A DNA stretch of 64,000 nucleotides from Trichinella spiralis. Its lineage: Eukaryota > Nematoda > Enoplea > Trichinellida > Trichinellidae. Where the stretch lies: the NCBI GenBank assembly GCA_000181795.3, contig CM012954.1, positions 2,116,060-2,180,059 on the forward strand, in the 5' to 3' direction. Numbering within the stretch: the stretch's first letter is position 1; each line of letters begins with the position of its first letter. Of the stretch, positions 37,897-48,343 are shown one piece after another. The notes beneath the pieces were generated by a model. The model was given only the letters and a program-made list of their open reading frames with translations. It did not search any database and was not told the origin of the DNA. A program made the position numbers and the translations under genes.

Positions 37897-39205
37897 ATGC
37901 CAGCAACTCCAAATTTTCATCGACGATGTTCAACTGTCGCTAATAGAGCAGGTGAAAAGCATTTTTTTAAATGTATCTTGCATTAAGTAGACGACTGTTT
38001 TTCTTTTTTTTTGTAATATCAACTATTCAGTGACAGAGCATTGATGTTAAAGTTCAGTATTACTGAGTTGAGAAGTTCTGTATTGTTTAATTTTAATTTA
38101 ATCAGAAGATCCGTTTATGCTCAGGAAAGGGCAAACGTTTGCTGTTCATAATATTGTCACATATAAATAGGAAAACTTAACAGTTCTCGCGAAACGCATT
38201 ATTTTAGCAAATCTTACTTGTAATCAGGAAAAATGAAAGTATCAAAATGGTGTCAGTTTGCGATTAATAATTTATAATATGTATGCAGATAAAGAAAATT
38301 AACTGATGGTGCTTGAAAAGATAAAAATCTATGCAAAATGGTTTATTTAATGTAAAAACATGATAAATTGAATTGTTCGAGAATTTACTGGTACTGAACA
38401 TTGGCTGTGCAATTTTAATCGGCTTTAACTGAACTTGAGGAAATAAAAATGAATGGAAATTAAGAATGGTTCGATTTTCTGATCATTAGTAAAATGATAA
38501 GTGTTGACAATATCTTTCTTTTTTTTGTTTTTGAATTTATAAATCGTTTATCATTTTTTTGAAGCACAAAGGACACTTCGATTCTGTTCCACCTGCTTAG
38601 GAAATACGGGCATATATTTGTACAGCGAAAAGTCGGGTCGTACTTTGAATCTTTCCGTCTATGACAAGCGTCTAATTGAAGAGTCGTGGTGCGCGTTGCG
38701 GGACAAAGATGAAGTTGCCAAGCAGATATTTTTACGTGTGCTGACGTCAAACGAAAAAATCCGAACAATTTTTGATCTTCACACTTGTCCGGACGATGAG
38801 TTGGAAGAGAACAGTGCTTTCCAGCGACACGTGAAAAGTTTGTCATTGTTTTTGAGCATCTGCGCCGACAGCCTCTCAGTTAGCCCTGACCGACTGGTCA
38901 GCATTGCCAGAAGCATCGGTGAGAAGCACGTCAATTTCCGTTGGGTGAGCTTCGACGCCGAGTACTGGCTGTTGATGAAATGCGCCATGGTGGAGGTGAT
39001 CAGCTCCAAGCAGAGGCCGAAGATATCGCATTTGGTCAACACTGCTTGGAATTCGTTGTTGTCGTTTGTCATTTTTGAAATTAAGCATTCTTTTTTGGAA
39101 GCGCAGAAATCCAAAAACACCAAAAGTGAAGACGATCATAACACAAAGTTAGTGCTGTGGCAAAATCTCGAAAGCGAATGGGAACTGCTCAGAGAGAAAA
39201 ATTGA
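37897..39205 (+). CDS. globin-domain protein 2
   Basis: Second divergent nematode globin, 219 residues, from two exons: 37897-37951 (18 codons, MPATPNFHRR start, donor GTGAAA) and 38601-39205 (acceptor gcttag). The join is in phase, giving ANRAGNTGIYLYSEK. The globin fold starts at LSVYDKRLIEESW. The CD1 Phe is in IRTIFDL, the distal-position His in FQRHVKSL and the proximal F8 His in GEKHVNFRW. A polar C-terminal extension of about 40 residues follows helix H. It is not a recent duplicate of the globin at 11-12 kb: the intron pattern differs and similarity is low. The exon 1 start is the least certain part; the second exon alone carries the whole fold. Role unknown; nematode relatives include oxygen/redox sensors. 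Confidence 0.85.
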
Positions 39206-40149
39206 AAAGTTCACAAAAAAGTCCAAAGTATTCTTCTTGTTTATCGGCTTCATTTTTCTGCACATTCTTTGTCTTTTTTGGATCTGGTAGTCTTACTTTT
39301 AACATTATCCGATGCTAATCGATGTATTCCAATGTCTTCTCTTGATGTTGTTTATTCACATTCTGACGTTCGATTTCTAATTTTATTAAAACTCGCAGCT
39401 GGCAGTAAATCGTTGGTTGTGAAACCTTAAAGAAGTTTACAAGTTCGAGTTGGAAACCAATATCAGTAATGCTTATTAAACTTTACTGAATAAGGATTTC
39501 CATTTCACCATTGCAATCTGAGCATTGTTGGTTTGATTTTGAACTGTTCAATCCAATTGTTTTCAAATATGCTTCAGAGGAAATCTTAAAGAAAAAGAAG
39601 AAATAGCTGAATGTGGTATTGCTGTTCGAATATTGTACGAATACCAAGTAATTGATTTATATTTGTCATTTTTAATTTGCTGCTTTTTGAAATTTTAAAA
39701 TTAATTTTCAAATCACTGCCTTTAAACGCTGCACGTGAGCAACAATTAATATTAAAACAAGCCGCAAATTCGATTGCGTCATTATTTAAACATGAGCTAG
39801 TAGCTGCTCTATTGTAAATGATTGTACAGTGATGATGGTTATTGTAAGCGTCATTAAAAGGTGCAATTTTATCTTTCGAATCGTTATTTTACTTTCATAT
39901 TCATCAATTTCAGCAGTTGATCAACTGTATTTGAGTTAAGACGGTTCGCATCAAATTTCTGTTGTGTGTGTAAACTTTCAAAACCAGCTAGCTCATTAAG
40001 AAATATGAAGTATGAAAGTTGAATGAATACCTAAGTAAAACAAAATTGCACATCACTTACATATTATATACATATGTATAATATGTATGTATTGCATGTA
40101 TGTATGTATTATGCACGCCTGTTGTTTATACTGTTTTTCTTGTAGGCAA
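39206..40149. other. intergenic, globin 2 to WAP/lustrin A
   Basis: No exon seen. TATA-rich and TGTATGTATG runs lie at about 40060-40110. A 3' splice-like motif (tttcttgtag) ends four bases before the next gene's ATG. Confidence 0.5.
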
Positions 40150-40922
40150 ATGGCGTCGGCGGAAATTTATTTAGCTTTGTTTTGCATATGTTGGAATATT
40201 GTTGAAGCGGTAAAACCAGGTAAATGTCCTGCTCCTCCTGAGGGTCCAGCGGGACCAGCCCAAGATGAATGTCAACAGGACGAAGATTGTCCAGGGGCTG
40301 AAAAGTGTTGCGCAACACTTCTTGGAAAGATATGTCTACTTCCAGAAAGTCCTACAGAGCCAGTCACTGAATTTCAGGGTAAAAACAAGTGACAAAATAC
40401 CGGGAAATGATAGCTTTCCGCTTTATTTCAGGAGTTTGTCCAGATTTTTCATATCCTCTGAAATGGTGCGCCACCAGTCCTTGTCCCAGAGGCTATTATT
40501 GTTTTGAGAAGATCTGCTGCAGACACACCAAGCCAGGCGATTGTCCAGATTCAATGGAAGGCATACCGGCAGGGCCACCTTGCGACAGTGACATCGACTG
40601 CGAGTCGATTTTAAAATGTTGCGTAATTCAGAGTCGAAGTCGGTGCGCTTTTCCAGCTGGATTCAACGCCGGAACGTTGAGCTTGACTAACAGACCCCCA
40701 AAAGTAACTGGCGGTCCTGGATCGAAAAGACCAAGTCCCTTTTTTTCCGTGCCGTTACAGAATGTCGTTGCGGATTACCAACCAATGCCAGCAATGTATA
40801 CAGACGTTGATCAATGGGGTGGTGATTATGGAGAATTGGCCAGCTATCCGCACTCTTATTCCGCAGATTACCCGATAGCTTATGGTTATGAATATGACGA
40901 TTTTGCAGCGCAATTGTATTAG
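40150..40922 (+). CDS. WAP/lustrin cysteine-rich secreted protein A
   Basis: Predicted secreted protein of 239 residues, two exons (40150-40378, 40432-40922) around a 53-bp intron. A signal peptide (about 1-21) precedes three six-cysteine modules. The first is WAP-like (C..DEC..DxDC..KCC..C). The second is lustrin-like (CP..WC...SPCPRGYYCFEKICC). The third is another WAP-like (CP..GPPC..DIDC..KCCVI..C.FP). Classical WAP domains have eight cysteines; both WAP-like units here lack one pair. The C-terminus is rich in Tyr, Asp and Ser with no cysteine. WAP/lustrin proteins in nematodes include protease-inhibitor-like and extracellular-matrix proteins; the precise function is unknown. It shares module order and intron position with the gene at 43939. 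Confidence 0.88.
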
Positions 40923-42223
40923 CTGTTATTTAAAATGGAGAAGATAGAAGCATAATTTCAGTATAACGTTTCTTTTCACAAATATTGTTGAAGCATTTTT
41001 GAACAGTCAAACTTTGTAATGCACTGGATAGACATTAACTGCTGAAGCATCATAATCCACACAAATGCACAATAGAGCATAAAGTAAAAAAGTGTAACTT
41101 GACAAAAGAAAAAATATGAATATTTCTGTTCACGGTAAAAATGTAAGTTGCTGATTACTTTTCGGTTATAATTTCTGCTCTGCTTTCTGCATTCCTATTT
41201 CAAAACTATCATAGATAAATTTGTTTATAAACAATTACTTTTATCAAAGAACACTTATGATACTTTTTAAATATTAGTATAAAAACAACTTTAATTGGAT
41301 GATTTAAAGAATTTAACGTTAAATTGCATGAAAAAATAAAGATATTTTCAGAAGCATTGGCTGAGAATTGAATTAAAATTTCAATCAGGTAAGTTTTATA
41401 AATGATAAATAAGCATAAATATAAAATATAAACAGCATTCGAATATAAAAGTGTTAGGGCAGATTATGGATTGAAACTTGCCTATCATTTTTAAATACTG
41501 TATTAGTGCTGACAGATGTGAGAAGGTGTGAATATTTTAGTTATAGTGTCATTTGCTGTTTTTATTTTTATGATTTACATAAATAACTGTTTTATGTGTT
41601 TATAAAAATATATGCAAAGTAATTATTTTACTTATTACAAGTAAGCAACACACAGATATGCTGCACTGGATATAAATATAAGAAGGAATGCGACAATTTT
41701 TGCACAATGACATCAGAGCAGTTTGCAGTTATAAACTGTAGAATCATTTTACTGAATTACGATATATTCAAAGTTTGTACTAAATCTGTAATTTTGCCTA
41801 GCTGAATAGTGTAACATCCAAGGTTACTGTAGACTTTTGTCCGTCATTCATGCGAGGCATTTCTGTGGTCTTTAACTTATGGAATGAAGACATTGTTAAA
41901 TAAAAATCAAAATTTGATTGATAAATTGACTTTACAGAAAAATAGAATATAACATTTATTATGTTGTAATTTTTAATTTTGTAATTTGTACCTTATTATC
42001 GGGTTACTATCGCAAAATGGTGTATTGTAATGAAACGGTGATTGTTTTGATAATTTTTCTTTGTTTCATTTTTTAGTTGGTTTTTTATTTATAAGTGCAG
42101 TTTTTTTGAAAATTCATTGATATATTGTTCTGAACATCTGTTGTATGTACATTTGTTTTATAATTTTCGAAGGAATGGTCTACTTGATAATGCAGCTTAA
42201 AATGATTGTCGTTTTGAATTTAG
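40923..42223. other. intergenic, WAP/lustrin A to eIF3f
   Basis: AT-rich spacer. No exon or repeat of note was recognised. A T-rich acceptor (tgaatttag) directly abuts the eIF3f start codon. Confidence 0.5.
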
Positions 42224-43594
42224 ATGATTAGTAGCGATTTCACTGTTCGTGTACATCCAGTAGTTATTCTTTCTATTGTTGATGCATACGAGAGACGTGA
42301 TAGCAAAGTTACAGTAAATAACAGAGGAGTTGGAAGCCTGCTTGGTAGCCTGATTAAATCATTAAGCAATTTTTAATTATTTAATTAATTATCTATTTAT
42401 TTTAGGTTATTATGAAAAGAATGCTGTCGAAATTGTCAACTGTTATGCTGTGAAATATCAAGCAATCAGAGATGAGGTTTGACCGATTTGTTTGAAATTT
42501 GTACTCATTTTTTATGTTATATTAGATAAGTAATTCTAATTTGTAGTTTTTTTGGCAATTAAGACTGGCTTTATTTTTTTTAATTAGGAACTGTTAGTGA
42601 AATTACATGTTTTAAAACTTTTCAGTGTTTGTTTGACAAGAATATGAACAAAGAAATGTTTGACATGAATCAGTTGGCTAATCCGTATGAATCAATAGTT
42701 GGATGGTATTTGGTTCAGTATTGTTGATTTGTGCTTTTATTATCATTTAATATTCAGGTATACAACTTCCAACGAAATACATGACTCTGATCAGACACTT
42801 CACGATTTTTATATGTCTCTTGTTCAAAAGAAAACTGTAGGTCGGGATAATATTCCTGTTATACATCTGGTTGTAGACATGGCCAACACAGAACCACATC
42901 TTGGCATTTATGCGTTTGTTTTGTAAATGCATATTCATTTATTTATTATTTACAAATTTGTTGGAATAAATGCATTGCAATTTAGGTACAAAGTGAAAAT
43001 TCCTCAAACGGAAGATTATCAGTCGTTGATGCTGATTCCTGTTCAACTACAAGTTGTCGCTTCCGAAGCAGAGCGAGTGGCTTGTACTTGCTTTTTGGGC
43101 AATTATTAAAAATTTTTGTACGTTTGTTCGTTTCTTCTCTTTTTAGTGTCATCGTTTATGTTACCAACTGACTATCAAAAAAGAGAATTTCCAGTTGCGT
43201 CAGATTTTGAACAGATGAAAAGACGTCTTTCCGAATTGCTATGCAGCATGGCATATTTGCGCCACTACGTGATGAATGTGCTGGTAATGTTCTGTTGATT
43301 ATTTTTTGAAGTAGAATTTATTTGTGAATTCTCACCGTGAAATAGGAAGGAAATATAGATGGTGACACGATGGTTGGTCGACGATTGTTACAAACTATGA
43401 AGGAATTCCAGCAGTCAGATCGGAGCCTCCATGAATCAGTAATGGGTTCCGGCCTGAAGGTGAATTGATAGGTTCTTTCAATTTTTCATATTTATAATTT
43501 TGTGCAAAAATTTTAGGATTTCCTCATGTTAGCATATCTGACAGAACTGACAAAGACACAATTAACACTGCAAGACAAGTTACTGCACTTGTAA
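42224..43594 (+). CDS. eif-3.F: translation initiation factor eIF3 subunit F
   Basis: MPN-domain subunit of the eIF3 complex, which helps recruit mRNA to the 40S ribosome in the cytoplasm. Eight exons, 42224-42344, 42406-42476, 42626-42705, 42758-42922, 42986-43083, 43147-43283, 43346-43459 and 43517-43594, join in frame into 287 residues, near the length in Caenorhabditis and shorter than human (which has an N-terminal Ala/Pro extension). The VRVHPVVILSIVDAYERR start, VGSLLG, the IVGWYTTSNEIHDSD segment and IHLVVDM match eIF3f. The zinc-binding JAMM residues are not complete, as in other eIF3f proteins. The C-terminal half (MVGRRLLQTM, LAYLTELTKTQLTLQDKL) is also diagnostic. One donor (GTACTT after 43083) is weak but is the one that preserves frame and homology. 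The ATG follows directly on an acceptor motif. Confidence 0.94.
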
Positions 43595-43938
43595 AACGTA
43601 ATACAGTATCCGTTTAGTGATGTTGAAGTTTATAATAACATATTCAGCTGACATACATGTAATTGTGCCTATTTGTGTAATGTTTTTGCTTTTGTTTACA
43701 TTGTTAGAGTGATTCACACGCAGCTGTTGATGAGGGATTTTTGAAAACTCGCATCTATTTATATGATTATTGTTCAAGAGGTCGGGCGCTAATTAGACCA
43801 TCGGTAAACAGTTTTATTTGAAAGGTAATAAACATTTTTTGTTTGCTCCAGTACTGTTAAACTCTCAATGGAACAGTTTCCAATCAGTCAATTTCGAATA
43901 ACAACTGTAAGCTACAAGTGCGAAGGGCGTGATAAACG
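43595..43938. other. short spacer, eIF3f to WAP/lustrin B
   Basis: 344-bp gap between two same-strand genes. It holds the eIF3f 3'UTR and the promoter or trans-splice region of the next gene. No other feature seen. Confidence 0.5.
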
Positions 43939-45225
43939 ATGTTTTCTGTTCACTTGGGTCTGGTGACGACGATGATGATGATGATGTTGTTGACAAATGT
44001 GGCAACTTTATCGTTACAGGACAAGTTGGGCCTATGTCCAGAAATGACCGACCTGAAGAATCACACTTGGCTAAGTGAACAGTTGGAAATTGTCGATCTT
44101 TGTTTCAGCGATTCAGACTGTACTGGCACGTTGAAATGTTGTAATACAAGCGCAGGAGCGACGTGCTTGTATCCAAAGTTAAATGACGTTTATTCTACCA
44201 GTAATGAAACTGAAGATGAAGAAGGCGTTGTAGCTTATCAAGCTGTAGCCGATAGTAAGTTGGTTTTTGTTCTCATGTTAATTTTTATAATGGAAAAATT
44301 GAAATTTTCAGAAGTCTGTCCTGATGGAACTAATTATTTGAAGCGATGTTTTGCTAATACTTGTCCTGAATCGTATTATTGTTACTTTGAGATATGCTGC
44401 AAACACACTAAGCAAGGTAGCTGCCCAGCGGCGTTGCCAGGCGGTGGTACTCCTGCCGGCCCTCATTGTGATAATGACGTCGAATGTCCGACAATTATGA
44501 AATGTTGCGTGATCAATGATCAGAATCGATGTGTTTATCCTGAAGGGTATGCGGGTGGAACTGTGCTATTACCATCGGCGGCACCACCTCCAAGACCTGG
44601 TTACCCTTCGCGGCCGCCATTGTCGAGACCTTTTCCTGGTCCATATCGTCCAACACGTTTGCCTCCTTACCGTCTTCCGCATCCTTATTTGCCTCCGTAT
44701 CGGCCTCATCCTTTTCGTCCGCCGCCTCCTCCACCTTTGCGAATCCCACCTCCGCCCCCTTATCCCCCATACAGTTTAATTCGTCCTCTTCCACCACCGA
44801 TGATACCGGTTCGTATTCCATATCCAGTCAGGCCCCCCTATCGACCTGCTGATCTGTATCCTAGCTATCCACCTTTCACTAACGGAAGACCGATTCCATA
44901 TTCAAATGATCCTCTGTATCCACTGGGAAACGCTTTGGATCTTCAACCAGAACCTGGAGAAGGCTATAATTTTGGTTCCTTTCCTTTCGGCCAAGGTCCG
45001 GAACCTATGGATGCGCACAAGGATTTCAATGGCCCTCATGGAGGCGAACCGGATGGAATTGGACCCGATGGCATGCCCTATAGTGCCGATATGTATGGAC
45101 CACAAGAACTTGTGCATGGGAGTCCGTTTGGACCAGTCGACATGCCTTTTGCACGTCCTGAGGAAAAGGAAACATCAGCTGTAGATGAAACAAACCCAAC
45201 GACAGTCACCGATGTCAAAATCTAA
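43939..45225 (+). CDS. WAP/lustrin cysteine-rich secreted protein B, Pro-rich tail
   Basis: Paralogue of the gene at 40150. Two exons, 43939-44254 and 44312-45225, give 409 residues. The 57-bp intron has good splice sites (GTAAGT, ttttcag), is a multiple of three and contains no stop, so an unspliced reading also stays open; similarity to the paralogue and the hydrophobic intron translation argue for splicing. The signal peptide contains a run of five methionines. Modules are WAP-like (6 Cys), lustrin-like (CP..RC...TCPESYYCYFEICC) and WAP-like (6 Cys, GPHC..DVEC..KCCVI..C.YP), the same order and intron position as the paralogue. A tail of about 200 residues follows, first dominated by Pro with Arg/Tyr/Leu (RPPYRP-type repeats), then acidic Gly/Pro/Asp-rich. 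The tail suggests a cuticle, eggshell or matrix protein; this is inference. Confidence 0.88.
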   Translation: MFSVHLGLVTTMMMMMLLTNVATLSLQDKLGLCPEMTDLKNHTWLSEQLEIVDLCFSDSDCTGTLKCCNTSAGATCLYPKLNDVYSTSNETEDEEGVVAYQAVADSKLVFVLMLIFIMEKLKFSEVCPDGTNYLKRCFANTCPESYYCYFEICCKHTKQGSCPAALPGGGTPAGPHCDNDVECPTIMKCCVINDQNRCVYPEGYAGGTVLLPSAAPPPRPGYPSRPPLSRPFPGPYRPTRLPPYRLPHPYLPPYRPHPFRPPPPPPLRIPPPPPYPPYSLIRPLPPPMIPVRIPYPVRPPYRPADLYPSYPPFTNGRPIPYSNDPLYPLGNALDLQPEPGEGYNFGSFPFGQGPEPMDAHKDFNGPHGGEPDGIGPDGMPYSADMYGPQELVHGSPFGPVDMPFARPEEKETSAVDETNPTTVTDVKI

Positions 45226-46203
45226 TCTAATTTCCTGGAACTAATGTGTGTTTCAGATATGTTCTCAAATGTGTTTCATTCATTATCATGTCAATTTATT
45301 TTATCTTTCTGTTATTGTTTGTTGCTTTTGCAGTGGAAGTGCAGTTTATGTATTATAAATTATTTTACTCTAGAAATTATTCATTCAAAGCAAATCAAGA
45401 AATTTGTAAAATTATTTTTGTTGTAATTAGTATAATTAGCAATGTTTTGCCATTATATTAGGCTTAATTTTCAGGAATGGTGAGGCAATAATTGTTTGAC
45501 TGACGAAGCGTTTGGCATGTGTTTATGATATTTCAAGTTGAGGATAATGAGATGGTTAGCTGAAAGCGACAGATATATTGCAGATTTTACTAACAATTCT
45601 AAAAATATCTGTTACAATAGACGTTTGATTTATAATTTTTAATTTGACTTATTAAATAGCGAAGCGGGCGTTACAAAGATGAGAAGAACGTATATTTCAA
45701 ATGTTGTTCCTTCTTTGTTCAGGTGACTGTAATTAATAGTGTGCGCAATTGATAACTAATGCTGGCCACATACTATCCCACAATATTGTTTGCTGTCATT
45801 TTTAGAACTTTACTGTGTAGTAATTTGCATATTAATTTAAACATGCATTTTATTTTTGTTATGCGTTTATTTATTTATCTTTTTTTAAGATTTTACAATA
45901 ATATTTGTTTTGCATTTCATAAGGTTTTAAAAACAATGTAAATTACACAGGCTTAAGCTATTATTTTGTATTTTTTCTGCTGCTCATATAATTTTTATTT
46001 AAATAAAACAAAAATTTGCAATATATGAGCAAATATGAGAATGAATAAAAATTTCAAAAAAAATTGTGCTGCAACAAACCTGAAAATTATTAAGGTATAT
46101 TGTAGACTTACGGTTACGATGACAGTAAGTTAATTGCGTTTTTTGCTTTTGCTGAATTGTATTTTTGCATTATTCGGAATTTGAAGAAGCTTGTGAGTTT
46201 TTG
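45226..46203. other. intergenic, WAP/lustrin B to ASNSD1
   Basis: AT-rich with short frames only. An AATAAA occurs near 46002. No gene supported. Confidence 0.5.
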
Positions 46204-46366
46204 ATGATGTCTGGAAATGTATCAGGTAAGCTGTTGTTTGGAAAAATTATTTTTGTTATACATATCAATTAAACTGTGTATTTTTCCATATATATTATAA
46301 TCGAGGCCTTTTTGTTGTTGTTAATTTTATCAGTTGTAGATTAACACTTATTTTGCAGATTATTCC

Positions 46367-48343
46367 ATGTGCTTTTTGAGCAACGTTGATGGAATATGTG
46401 TCGGTATTGCCAATTCGACTGAGTTCGAATGGAATTCATGGCTGGAAGGTCGAAGTTGTCCGAATTTTAACGGGACAGTTCGACACGTATCGGAACGTCA
46501 AGTGCATCGTACATTGTTGGAAAAGTCGAAATCTTTTGTCAAATCGCTGCTTTTTTTCAATGACAGTTTTCCAACTGTAATATCGGATTTTCCGAAGTCG
46601 AACAGTGATTTGCGGATGTGCGACTCATTTGGCAACGTATTGGTGTTCAAAGGATTCATCACCGGTGGTCTGTCAATAGTATTAAGCATTTTCTTTTTGC
46701 TTTTCACAGTTATCGGTTGTTTGTTTCAGGATTTATCGGTCAGCAATTATGAAGCCGTGTTCAGTCATTTGTTTTCGCAAATTGTAGAAAATGGCTTCAT
46801 TGATGTGGTACAACAGCTCGAAGGTCCGTGGGCGATGGTTTATTACGACGTATGCGCAATGAATTGCTGGTCTTTTGATTCATGTGAATTTGATGTTGTT
46901 GAATAATTTTCAGGCCCGTTGCAAGACACTTTCGTTTGGCAGAGATTGTTTCGGTCGTCGGAGTTTAATCGTTACCGAAGAAAGTGATCCGCACCAGTTG
47001 AACGAGACACACCCCTACTGGACAATATGCACCAGAAAACCGCTTTGCACGTCTGAAGAGGTGACATGTTTTAGCCTTCCTCCGGGCAACGTGTTCACTG
47101 TGAAACTCGAAGATTTGTCTTATGAGATATTTTGCTTGGCTCCGGCGTTGGTCGACTTGAACTTTCGTTTGTTCAACCACATGGGCGAGGTTCCGTTGAA
47201 AGCGACCGAAATGAGAATAATTATGAAACGAGAACCATTGTTCACGCTAAATTTATCCACCTCGGCCGACAAGTTGCCGCCGGTGATGCCAACAACGGAC
47301 CAAAAGCTTGTCCTGCAACAGTTCAGCTTGGAACACGAAGATGTTTTGCACCAATTTTTGCAGCGTTTCAAAACGGCTGTGCAGAAGAATTTGCATGGCT
47401 TTGGGAACGAGCCGACGCGAACCGAGGGGCGGCAGTATTCGTTGTTATCGGTGTTATTTTCGGGCGGTGTCGACTCGTTGCTCGTCTGCGCCGCGTTGGG
47501 GCAGCTTCTTGCTCAAGGATCTGAGGTCGACTTGTTGAATGTCTCGTTTTCAAATGGAGACTGTCCCCCTACTTCGGCGGACAGAATTGCCGGTAAGAGT
47601 TACTTTTTAAATATTATCCAGAAAAAAAGTTTATCATTCCAACTGCGTCGTTGTACATGAATCTTGAGGATGATTTTCACTCAGGACAACAAGGCTACGA
47701 ACTTTTGCGTCAGCACTATCCGAAAATCAAGTGGAATTGGGTAGAAATTGACGTCACCACTGACCAATGGGCCAGCATCCGCAAAACGATTGTCCAGCAA
47801 CTGTTGCACCCATCCGATACTGTAATGGACGACAGTATCGGATGTGCTCTGTGGTTCGCCGGCAATTGCAGCGCTTCTTCTTCTTCTTCTGCTGGTGGTG
47901 ATGGTGTTGTTGAAAAGTTGTTCATTGGCTCTGGTGCGGATGAGCTTTTCGGTGGCTACATGAATCACCGGACAACGTTCACACGACAAGGTCAGCAAGC
48001 GTTGCAGCAAACGTTGGAAGATGAGCTGCGAAGGATCGGCCAACGAAGCTTGGGAAGAGACGATCGCGTGCTCGACCGTCCTTGGCGAACCACGCATGCG
48101 CCGTTCCTTGACGAACCGTTCGTCGCCTGGGTGAATCAGTTGCCGTTGGAGTGGAAAGTGGATTTACGCTATCCGCGAGGTTTGGGCGAGAAGCTGATCA
48201 TCCGAGCGGCCCTTTGGAAGCTCGGCTTCAACCCAAGCTGTTTTCTGTGTAAACGAGCCATCCAATTTGGAAGCAACGTGGTCAAATTGCAAGACAAGAA
48301 GCTGCTCGGTCACATGACATTGCAGTCCACTACTCCACGTTGA
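46367..48343 (+). CDS. ASNSD1: asparagine synthetase domain-containing protein 1
   Basis: Homologue of ASNSD1: an N-terminal glutaminase-like (class II amidotransferase) domain plus an asparagine-synthetase-like ATP-PPase domain. Exons: 46367-46667, 46710-46849, 46914-47592 and 47685-48343, giving 592 residues. FGRDCFGRRSL is the conserved strand of the glutaminase half. SGGVDS (about 330-335) is the PP-loop. DSIGCALWFA, GSGADELFGGY, NLGRDDRV-like SLGRDDRV, PFLDE and PRGLGEKL are diagnostic of ASNSD1. I chose the ATG at 46367 because it gives Met-Cys, the catalytic N-terminal Cys position of the family, and lies eight bases after an acceptor (ttttgcag). An upstream ATG at 46204, eight codons before a GTAAGC donor, is also in frame and would bury that Cys. 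Intron 1 is only 42 bp, in frame and stop-free. The biochemical role of the family is poorly defined. Confidence 0.9.

Noticed and set aside
44506-44821. Acidic minus-strand frame opposite the Pro-rich tail of WAP/lustrin B
   Set aside because: Antisense of proline codons reads as Gly/Arg/Glu-type codons; no independent evidence.
46668-46709. Possible membrane segment in ASNSD1
   Set aside because: The hydrophobic stretch comes from reading through a 42-bp T-rich piece with consensus splice ends; a TM helix does not fit this soluble enzyme family.
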